From Hydrogenophaga intermedia (GTDB taxonomy: Bacteria > Pseudomonadota > Gammaproteobacteria > Burkholderiales > Burkholderiaceae_C): a stretch of 11,199 bases of DNA. The translations under genes and the position numbers were made by a program. The stretch covers positions 1 to 11,199 of the forward strand of contig CAMBOY010000080.1 of assembly GCA_945869245.1 (NCBI GenBank), in the 5' to 3' direction. How positions within the stretch are numbered: position 1 is the stretch's first letter; every line of letters starts with the position of its first letter. Under the pieces are notes generated by a model. It was not told the DNA's origin and did no database searches. It saw only the letters and a list, made by a program, of their open reading frames with translations. Shown here in pieces: positions 6,152 to 11,199 of this stretch.

Positions 6152-6580
6152 ATGTTCAAGCCACTGTCCGTGTTGAAAGCCCTGTTGCTGTCGTTGGCCC
6201 TGTCCACCGCCGCCTACGCCGACGAGGCCATCAAGACGGTCTATCACATGAGCGAAGGCATTCCGCAGGCTTCGCGTGCCATCAACAACATCCGCAACCA
6301 TCTGGCGGCCGACCCCAAGGCCAAGATTGTGGTGGTCACCCATGGTCTGGGTATCGACTTTTTGCTCGACGGCGCCACCAACCAGATGGACCAGCCCTTT
6401 GCCGGTGGTGTGGCCGATCTGGCGTCCAAAGGCGTGGAGTTCCGCGTGTGCAACAACACCTTGGTGTCGCGCAAGATCAGCGCCGACAAATTGCTGATGG
6501 AAGCCAAGACCGTGCCCTCGGGCGTGGCCGAGGTGGCGCGTCTGCAGGCCAAAGAGGGCTTTGTCTATCTGCGCCCCTGA
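6152..6580 (+). CDS. Secreted DsrE/DsrF-family protein
   Basis: 142 residues from ATG 6152, with AAGGAG ending 6 nt upstream. Residues 1-23 form a clear Sec signal peptide: Lys3 and Lys9, hydrophobic ALLLSLALSTA, then AYA before Asp24. The mature 119-residue protein is thus periplasmic. The body has the DsrE-like fold: KTVYHMSEG at the first strand, KIVVVTHGLGIDFLL at 58-72, and VEFRVCNNTL at 95-104 with the single cysteine Cys100 at the position conserved in DsrE-like proteins. Cytoplasmic relatives relay sulfur through that cysteine. For exported single-domain members the function is not known. It stands alone between xerC and the methyltransferase with its own promoter. I infer the periplasmic location, not the substrate. 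Confidence 0.85.
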   Translation: MFKPLSVLKALLLSLALSTAAYADEAIKTVYHMSEGIPQASRAINNIRNHLAADPKAKIVVVTHGLGIDFLLDGATNQMDQPFAGGVADLASKGVEFRVCNNTLVSRKISADKLLMEAKTVPSGVAEVARLQAKEGFVYLRP

Positions 6581-6594
6581 GCGCGCCGCACTCT

Positions 6595-6611
6595 GTGCCA
6601 AGCGGCACAAT
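6595..6611 (+). promoter_or_regulatory. Predicted promoter just before the RlmI-family methyltransferase
   Basis: GTGCC-AAGC-GGCAC is a perfect 5-bp inverted repeat (6595-6608), and CACAAT at 6606-6611 leaves 8 nt to the ATG at 6620. There is no Shine-Dalgarno sequence in those 8 nt, so a transcript from this element would be leaderless or nearly so. It is the same arrangement as at the dapF divergent region. No -35 is evident. Confidence 0.45.
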
Positions 6612-6619
6612 GCGGCCCC

Positions 6620-7804
6620 ATGAAAAGCATACGACTCAAGCCCGGCAAAGAAAAATCGCTCTTGCGCGGGCACCCCTGGGTGTTTGATGGCGCGGTTGGC
6701 AAAGGCAGCGCCGACCCCGGCGAGACCGTGCGGGTCGAGTCCGCCGATGGGCAGTTCTTGGCCTGGGGTGCGTGTTCGCCCAGCTCGCGCATCCGGGTGC
6801 GGGTCTGGAGCTTTGAGCCAGACCAGCGCATCGACGCCGATTTCCTGCGTGAGCGGCTGCGCCAATCCATTGCCTTGCGCACCGGCTGGCAGATCGCCAG
6901 CGACGGCGTTCGCCTGGTGCACGCCGAATCCGACGGCCTACCTGGCTTGATCGTTGACCGCTACGGCGACACCTTGGTGGCCCAGTTTGGTGCCACTGGG
7001 GTCGAGCGCTTCAAGCCGGTGATCGCCGACGCGCTGCTTTCGCTGACCGGCTGCGAGCGTCTGTACGAACGCTCCGACACCAGCGCGCGCCAGCTCGAAG
7101 GCTTGGCACCAGCCACGGGCTGGCTGCGCGGCAGCGGCCCGACCGAGTTGGTGCTGACGGAGCACCACTGGCGACTGGGCCTGGACATTGCGCTGGGCCA
7201 CAAGACCGGCTTTTATCTGGACCAGCGCGACAGCCGCTTGGCCTGCCACCAGTGGGTGCGTCAGTTGGGCGCGCGCTCGGTGCTCAACTGCTTTTCCTAC
7301 ACCGGGGGCTTCACCGTAGCCGCGCTGCACGCCGGTGCGCAGGAGGTCGTCTCCATCGATTCCTCGGGCCCGGCGCTGGCGCGCTTGCAGGCCAATGTGG
7401 CGCTCAACGGTTTTGACGCGACCCGCGCACCGGTGCTGGACGCCGACGTCAACCGCTCGCTGCGCGACTGTTTGGCGCAAGGCCGGCGTTTTGACGCCAT
7501 CGTGCTCGACCCGCCCAAGCTGGCACCCACGGTCGCCCATGCCGAGCGGGCCGCGCGCGCGTACAAAGACCTCAACCGCCTCGGCCTGCAACTGCTCAAC
7601 CCGGGCGGTGTGTTGTTCACTTTTTCGTGCTCGGGCGGCATTGGGGTGGAGCTGTTCCAGAAAATTGTGGCCTCGGCCGGCACCGATGCCGGCGTGGACG
7701 GCGCAATCGTGCAGCGGCTGGGCGGCGCGCCCGACCATCCCATGACCTTGCGCTTTCCCGAGGGTGAGTACCTCAAAGGGCTTGCGATTGTGAGAAAAAG
7801 TTAG
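6620..7804 (+). CDS. Class I rRNA (cytosine-5)-methyltransferase, RlmI/YccW family
   Basis: 394 residues, matching the family's 390-400. RlmI makes m5C1962 in E. coli 23S rRNA using S-adenosylmethionine. I assign the family, but the target base is inferred. An N-terminal PUA-type RNA-binding domain (MKSIRLKPGKEKSLLRGHPWVFDGAV, about 1-75) is followed by a central domain, and then the Rossmann methyltransferase domain. Seen motifs are GHKTGFYLDQRDSR (193-206), the SAM-binding loop VLNCFSYTGGF (221-231), acidic VVSID (243-247), the motif IV VLDPPKLA (295-302), and FTFSCSGG (333-340) with Cys337 as likely catalytic residue. ATG 6620 starts exactly at the conserved N-terminus. Upstream lies a -10-like element 8 nt away and no ribosome site. 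The gene is followed by an 88-nt gap before the CobW gene. Confidence 0.93.
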   Translation: MKSIRLKPGKEKSLLRGHPWVFDGAVGKGSADPGETVRVESADGQFLAWGACSPSSRIRVRVWSFEPDQRIDADFLRERLRQSIALRTGWQIASDGVRLVHAESDGLPGLIVDRYGDTLVAQFGATGVERFKPVIADALLSLTGCERLYERSDTSARQLEGLAPATGWLRGSGPTELVLTEHHWRLGLDIALGHKTGFYLDQRDSRLACHQWVRQLGARSVLNCFSYTGGFTVAALHAGAQEVVSIDSSGPALARLQANVALNGFDATRAPVLDADVNRSLRDCLAQGRRFDAIVLDPPKLAPTVAHAERAARAYKDLNRLGLQLLNPGGVLFTFSCSGGIGVELFQKIVASAGTDAGVDGAIVQRLGGAPDHPMTLRFPEGEYLKGLAIVRKS

Positions 7805-7833
7805 ATTACGAGCGGTGTCATGGGCTTGCGTGC

Positions 7834-7849
7834 CCAACTGCACTACACT
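7834..7849 (+). promoter_or_regulatory. Possible promoter of the CobW-type GTPase gene
   Basis: CCAA (7834-7837), 6 nt, then TACACT (7844-7849) follows the layout seen before dksA (CCAA, 6 nt, TATAAC), but lacks the GGCGG. A leader of about 37 nt would precede the ATG at 7893, with GGAAG at 7881-7885 as ribosome site. No Zur-type palindrome (GTTATxxxATAAC-like) is visible in 7805-7892. Confidence 0.25.
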
Positions 7850-7892
7850 CCCCCGCTGTTTTGAAGCGCGCTCTTTTTGTGGAAGTCTGTTC

Positions 7893-8984
7893 ATGTCGCT
7901 GATTCCTGCCACCATCCTCACCGGCTTCCTCGGTTCGGGCAAGACCACGCTGCTCAAGCGCGTGTTGACCGAAGCGCATGGCCAGAAGATTGCGGTGGTG
8001 GAAAACGAGTTCGGCGAAGAAAACATCGACAACGAGATCTTGGTGGCCGACACCACCGAAAACATCATCCAGATGAGCAATGGCTGCATCTGCTGCACCA
8101 TTCGCGACGACCTGCGCGCCACCTTGGCCGACCTGGCCACGCGCCGGCGCAAAGGCGAACTCGATTTTGAGCGGGTGGTGATCGAGACCACTGGTCTGGC
8201 CGACCCTGGCCCCGTGGCGCAGACATTCTTCATGGACGACGAAGTGGCCGAGCAGTATTTGCTCGACGCGGTGGTGACCCTGGTGGACGCCAAACACGCA
8301 GCCCAGCAACTCAACGACCGCCAAGAAGCGCGCCGCCAGGTGGGCTTTGCCGACCGCCTGTTCATCAGCAAGGCCGATCTGGTGTCGGCCGACGAGCTCG
8401 ATGCGCTGACCCATCGACTCAAGCACATGAACCCGCGCTCCCCGATTGCGCGGGCGCATTTTGGCGAGGTGCCGATCCGCGAGGTCTTCGATCTGCGCGG
8501 CTTTAACCTCAACGCCAAGCTCGACATCGACCCGGATTTTCTGGGTGGTCACAGCGACCACGGTCACGATCACCACGATCACGGCCATGACCATGCCCAC
8601 CACGATCATGACCACGAGCACGGTGAGCACTGCGACCACCCTTCGCACGCACACGGCCATGGTCACGGCCACCACCATCACCACGACGACGACGTGAAGA
8701 GCTTTGTCTACCGCTCGGACCGTCCCTTCAACCCCGCCAAGCTGGAAGATTTCCTGGGTGCCATCGTGCAGGTCTATGGACCGCGCATGTTGCGCTACAA
8801 GGGTGTGCTGCACATGCAGGGCACCGACCGCAAGGTGATCTTCCAAGGGGTGCACCAACTCATGGGCAGCGACCTCGGGCCCGAATGGGTCGAAGGCGAA
8901 GCCCGGGTCAGCAAGATGGTGTTCATTGGCATCGACCTGCCCCGGGATATTCTGGTGCAGGGGCTTGATCAGGCGCTGGCCTGA
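7893..8984 (+). CDS. CobW/COG0523 family GTPase, putative zinc metallochaperone, with His-rich loop
   Basis: 363 residues from ATG 7893, behind GGAAG with a 7-nt gap. It is a G3E-family GTPase of the CobW/YjiA/ZNG1 type, thought to load metals, often zinc, onto client proteins. Seen are Walker A GFLGSGKTT (11-19), ENEFGE (38-43), the metal-binding CxCC motif NGCICC (63-68), ETTGLADPGP (98-107), and a G4-type SKAD (159-162). The C-terminal CobW_C domain is at about 268-363 (FVYRSDRPFNPAKL through WVEGEARVSKMVFIGIDLP). Between the two domains, residues 220-264 hold 24 histidines and several Asp/Glu, a likely metal-storage or metal-sensing loop. Cobalamin synthesis genes are absent here, so a CobW role in B12 is not supported. 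It lies upstream of dksA, separated by a promoter. Confidence 0.92.
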   Translation: MSLIPATILTGFLGSGKTTLLKRVLTEAHGQKIAVVENEFGEENIDNEILVADTTENIIQMSNGCICCTIRDDLRATLADLATRRRKGELDFERVVIETTGLADPGPVAQTFFMDDEVAEQYLLDAVVTLVDAKHAAQQLNDRQEARRQVGFADRLFISKADLVSADELDALTHRLKHMNPRSPIARAHFGEVPIREVFDLRGFNLNAKLDIDPDFLGGHSDHGHDHHDHGHDHAHHDHDHEHGEHCDHPSHAHGHGHGHHHHHDDDVKSFVYRSDRPFNPAKLEDFLGAIVQVYGPRMLRYKGVLHMQGTDRKVIFQGVHQLMGSDLGPEWVEGEARVSKMVFIGIDLPRDILVQGLDQALA

Positions 8985-9099
8985 ACACATCCAGCGGCGA
9001 CCACAAGGACACACCGAGATGATTCTGCTCTCTATCCTGCGTGGTCTGGGTTTCCCTGCCGGATCCGCCACCGTGGCACAGTCCGCAGCGGGGCCGCTC

Positions 9100-9116
9100 G
9101 CCAATGGCGGTATAAC
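9100..9116 (+). promoter_or_regulatory. Predicted promoter of dksA
   Basis: GCCAATGGC (9100-9108) is an inverted repeat, and TATAAC at 9111-9116 after GGCGG is the likely -10. The start falls near 9123, about 52 nt before the GTG start and inside a hairpin. This matches the layout at four other gene starts in the window. The rest of 8985-9174 holds no other gene that I can support. A GC-rich 5-bp inverted repeat at 9087-9098 has no T-run after it and is not called a terminator. Confidence 0.5.
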
Positions 9117-9119
9117 TGC

Positions 9120-9138
9120 GGGATCGACCGCCGATCCC
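9120..9138 (+). promoter_or_regulatory. Hairpin at the 5' end of the dksA leader
   Basis: GGGATCG (9120-9126) and CGATCCC (9132-9138) are perfect 7-bp complements around a 5-nt loop. The predicted transcription start is about 9123, so the stem would lie at the very 5' end of the dksA mRNA or, as DNA, form a dyad at the start site. There is no T-run, so it is not a terminator. A 5' stem could stabilise the mRNA or act as a protein site, but function is not shown. Confidence 0.5.
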
Positions 9139-9174
9139 ATGTCCCGTTCATCTGGATCCGATAGGAGACACCTT

Positions 9175-10437
9175 GTGAAAGCCGCTTCCCGCAAGACCGT
9201 CGGCGCAGCGCCAGCTGCCAAAGCCGCTGGCCGCAGCCCAGTCGGCAAAACCGCAGCCGTCAGCAAGCCTGCGGCGGTGGCTAAACCCGCCGCCAAGGCC
9301 AAGCCCGTCGCAGCGGCGCCCGCGCCGAGCAAGGTGGTCAAAGCGGCCAGCAAGGCAGTGCCCAAGCCCGTGGTCAAAAGCGCCGCCAAAGCACCTGTCT
9401 CGACAGCCAAAAGCCCAGCTGCCAAACCTGCAGCGGCGAAAAGCGCAGCCGCGAAGGCACCAGCAGCCAAAGCACCAGCAGCCAAAGCACCAGCAGCCAA
9501 AGCACCGGCTGCCAAGGTCGCCAGCAAGCCCGCTGGCAAAACTCCTGTCGCCAAGAAGCCCGAGCCGGTGGCCAAGCCTGCTGCACGGGCTGCGGTGGTC
9601 AAGCCGGCCAAGCCGGCAGCGGCGCCCAGCAAAGCCGCTGTGACCCCCGCTGGCAAAACGCCGAGCGCCAAGCCGGTCGCTAAAGCTGCGCCTGCGCCAC
9701 TCAAGGCCAAGCCCACGCCCCCAGTTGCCGAGCCCAAAGCGGTGGCAAAAAAGCCAGCCGCTGCAGCGCCCGTACAATCCGCGCCTTTCGCTTTGCCCAA
9801 AGTCGGGGCCACCATCGAGACCCCGCAACCCTTGGGCAAGCGGGCCGCCAAGAAGGTGATGATGGAGCAGATGAGCCAGCCCGAAGTGCTGCCGTCTCAC
9901 GCACCCGACGCGGCCAAGGCCACTTTTTCTGCTGCCAACGAACGAGTTGTGATCATGCCCACTGCCCAAGCCTTCGCTGTAAAGAAAGACCCCAAGCGGG
10001 CCGACAACTGGAAGAAGCTCAACTTGGAAGAACTGACTGACGCCGACATTCTGTCCATGCCCGACAGTGAGTACATGAACGATGTGCAGCTGGCGTTCTT
10101 CCGGCGCAAGCTCAGCTTGTTGCGGGCCGACATGCTGGCCAATGCGGGTGAAACCACTGAGCACCTGCGCGAAGACACGGCGGTAGTGCCCGATCCGGCC
10201 GATCGCGCCACCATCGAAGAAGAGCACGCGCTGGAGTTGCGCACCCGCGACCGCGAGCGCAAGCTGCTCAAGAAGATCGAGCAGTCGATCGCCCGCATCG
10301 ACGCCAACGACTACGGCTACTGCGACGAAACCGGTGAGGCCATTGGTGTGCCGCGTTTGCTCGCCCGTCCCACCGCCAGCTTGTCGCTGGAAGCCCAGCA
10401 GCGCCGCGAACTCAAGCAAAAGATGTTTGGGGATTGA
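9175..10437 (+). CDS. dksA: RNA polymerase-binding transcription factor DksA with long Ala/Lys/Pro-rich N-terminal tail
   Basis: 420 residues from GTG 9175, with AGGAG at 9163-9167. DksA binds the RNA polymerase secondary channel and, with ppGpp, controls rRNA and amino-acid promoters. The last 150 residues (about 270-420) are the DksA body: LNLEELTDADILSMPDSEYM, coiled-coil tip DPADRA with Asp340 and Asp343 (the E. coli Asp71/Asp74 positions), LRTRDRERKLLKKIEQSI, and GYCDETGEAIGVPRLLARPTA. Of the four zinc cysteines only Cys383 remains, the others being Thr, Ser and Ala, so a zinc finger cannot form. That is usual in many alpha- and beta-proteobacterial DksA proteins. Residues 1-205 are a low-complexity basic tail of AAK/PAAK repeats, like bacterial histone H1 analogues, followed by a linker to 270. 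An in-frame ATG at 9019 would add 52 residues but lies upstream of the likely promoter. Confidence 0.93.
   Translation: MKAASRKTVGAAPAAKAAGRSPVGKTAAVSKPAAVAKPAAKAKPVAAAPAPSKVVKAASKAVPKPVVKSAAKAPVSTAKSPAAKPAAAKSAAAKAPAAKAPAAKAPAAKAPAAKVASKPAGKTPVAKKPEPVAKPAARAAVVKPAKPAAAPSKAAVTPAGKTPSAKPVAKAAPAPLKAKPTPPVAEPKAVAKKPAAAAPVQSAPFALPKVGATIETPQPLGKRAAKKVMMEQMSQPEVLPSHAPDAAKATFSAANERVVIMPTAQAFAVKKDPKRADNWKKLNLEELTDADILSMPDSEYMNDVQLAFFRRKLSLLRADMLANAGETTEHLREDTAVVPDPADRATIEEEHALELRTRDRERKLLKKIEQSIARIDANDYGYCDETGEAIGVPRLLARPTASLSLEAQQRRELKQKMFGD
9457..9516 (+). repeat. 15-bp tandem repeat in dksA encoding APAAK
   Basis: The unit GCACCAGCAGCCAAA is repeated perfectly three times (9457-9471, 9472-9486, 9487-9501), and a fourth, diverged unit fills 9502-9516. 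Each encodes Ala-Pro-Ala-Ala-Lys. Identical codons in the first three suggest recent duplication by slippage. The length change stays in frame, so the tail may vary between strains. Confidence 0.9.
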
Positions 10438-10512
10438 TGGCCAGGCGGGGCAGGTGGGTAGCCATGGATCGGATCTCCGGTTGGTGTCGCGCTGTGTGCG
10501 CGGAGGGCGCTT

Positions 10513-11199
10513 GTGTCTAAACCAAGGACCACCTGGGCCGATTTGGAGAAGTCGTCTGGCGACAGGGGCGGCGAGTACACCAAAGAAGCGTTGAAAGACT
10601 TGATCGAAGCGCGGCGCCACAACGACATGGTGCGCAAACGCGAGTTCGAGTACCTGCGCAAAATTCGGCAACAAGGCGGTCACGACGAGGGCGCTGCCGA
10701 GGCCAGCCCCTCAGTGCTGCAGACCCATGTGCCGCTGGAGTCGGAAGATCGCGCGCAGACGCTGAAAAAAATCGACGCCATCGAAGAAGAAATGTCGCGC
10801 CATTGGTGGCGCAAAAAACCCGAGGCCGGCGCAGCGGTCGACACGGTGCAGATTGCGCAGCGGGTGCTGTCGCAAGACCCCGCCGATACCGCGCCGCATT
10901 TCCAGAAAACCGAGATCATGCCGGTGGCCAGCGGCGTGGCGGCGGTCACCGCATTGGCTTCTGATCAGCGCATCCACGCCGCCGCCAAGGCCTTTGCGTC
11001 GGGCGACGACATGGGAGCCGAGCTGCATTTGTTGTTGGTGGTGGGTCAAGAAGGTGGCGAGCAAGACATCGAGGTCTGGCTGACTCTGCTGGACCTGTAC
11101 CGCGCCACTGGACAAAGCGATGTGTTTGAGTCGCGCGCGCTGGAGTTTGTCAACCGCTTTGGGCGCTCTGCGCCATCCTGGCAAAACTGGGCCCAGGGT
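10513..11199 (+). CDS. Uncharacterised protein, 3' end outside window (possible STAS-associated protein)
   Basis: Open from GTG 10513 to the right edge, 229 codons without a stop. GGAGGG at 10502-10507 lies 5 nt before the start. The N-terminus reads VSKPRTTWADLEKSSGDRG, then a basic helical segment (EYTKEALKDLIEARRHNDMVRKREFEYLRKIRQQ, roughly 23-56), then DAIEEEMSRHWWRKKPEAG. Residues from about 160 look like a small helical repeat: FASGDDMGAELHLLL, VWLTLLDLYRATGQSDVFESRALEFVNRFGRSAPSW, similar to a TPR-like or FimV-C-like unit. No signal peptide or membrane segment is seen. From memory, proteins of this type next to dksA in Comamonadaceae carry a C-terminal STAS domain. That part is not in the window, so the assignment is weak. 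It follows dksA by 75 nt and may be co-transcribed. hslV and hslU may lie further right, by analogy with relatives. Confidence 0.75.
   Translation, partial: MSKPRTTWADLEKSSGDRGGEYTKEALKDLIEARRHNDMVRKREFEYLRKIRQQGGHDEGAAEASPSVLQTHVPLESEDRAQTLKKIDAIEEEMSRHWWRKKPEAGAAVDTVQIAQRVLSQDPADTAPHFQKTEIMPVASGVAAVTALASDQRIHAAAKAFASGDDMGAELHLLLVVGQEGGEQDIEVWLTLLDLYRATGQSDVFESRALEFVNRFGRSAPSWQNWAQG

Noticed and set aside
6602..6620. Possible sigma54 promoter (GG-N10-GC) before the methyltransferase
   Set aside because: GGCAC is present, but the GC at the required distance is not, and the start codon would be too close.
6938..8527. Open frame of 529 codons on the minus strand
   Set aside because: It spans the 3' half of the methyltransferase gene and much of the CobW gene in antisense, has no family features, and no ribosome site was found.
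7893..8984. Assignment of the GTPase to cobalamin synthesis (CobW in the strict sense)
   Set aside because: No B12 genes are in the window and the CxCC motif plus His-rich loop fits the wider zinc-chaperone subgroup equally or better.
9087..9098. Terminator after the CobW gene (AGCGG GG CCGCT)
   Set aside because: The stem is only 5 bp with a 2-nt loop and no T-run follows. It is better seen as GC-rich sequence upstream of the dksA promoter.
7818..9851. Open frame of 677 codons on the minus strand across the CobW and dksA genes
   Set aside because: It is antisense to two well-supported genes. Its Ala/Gly/Leu-rich product mirrors the repetitive dksA tail and the His-rich loop, and high GC favours long antisense frames.

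Overview
The window reads as chromosomal DNA of a GC-rich beta-proteobacterium, most likely a member of the Comamonadaceae (Burkholderiales). The evidence is the product and order of the core genes (dapF, a DUF484 gene, xerC, then a CobW-type GTPase beside dksA), a DksA that keeps only one of the four zinc-finger cysteines, and strong G/C third-position bias in every real gene. I cannot name the genus.

Left part (1-1743): the 3' end of the RNase P RNA gene rnpB enters from the left edge. It is followed on the opposite strand by a broken metallophosphoesterase gene that has lost its central metal-binding motifs and its frame. Next is a type II toxin-antitoxin pair, a ribbon-helix-helix antitoxin and a PIN-domain toxin. 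It has a good sigma70-like promoter, four perfect 7-bp repeats at the predicted transcription start, and a tandem 63-bp repeat wedged exactly at the antitoxin/toxin junction.

Middle part (1750-6047): a NUDIX plus metallo-beta-lactamase fold fusion gene runs leftwards, divergent from dapF-DUF484-xerC, which runs rightwards as a compact operon. The two start codons are only 37 bp apart. One 12-bp palindrome lies between them, flanked on each side by a -10-like hexamer 7 nt from each ATG, which suggests two leaderless mRNAs.

Right part (6152-11199): a secreted DsrE-family protein, an RlmI-family rRNA methyltransferase, a CobW/COG0523 GTPase with a 24-histidine metal-binding stretch, a DksA with a roughly 200-residue Ala/Lys/Pro tail, and the first 229 codons of a gene that runs off the right edge. 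In related genomes hslV and hslU tend to lie near this region, but they are not in the window.

Most genes are housekeeping: cell-wall/lysine precursor synthesis, chromosome dimer resolution, rRNA modification, metal handling and stringent-response transcription control. I did not find an obviously new multi-gene system. The most unusual signals are a promoter-like motif shared by at least five gene starts, the repeat inserted in the toxin-antitoxin junction, and the histone-H1-like tail on DksA.
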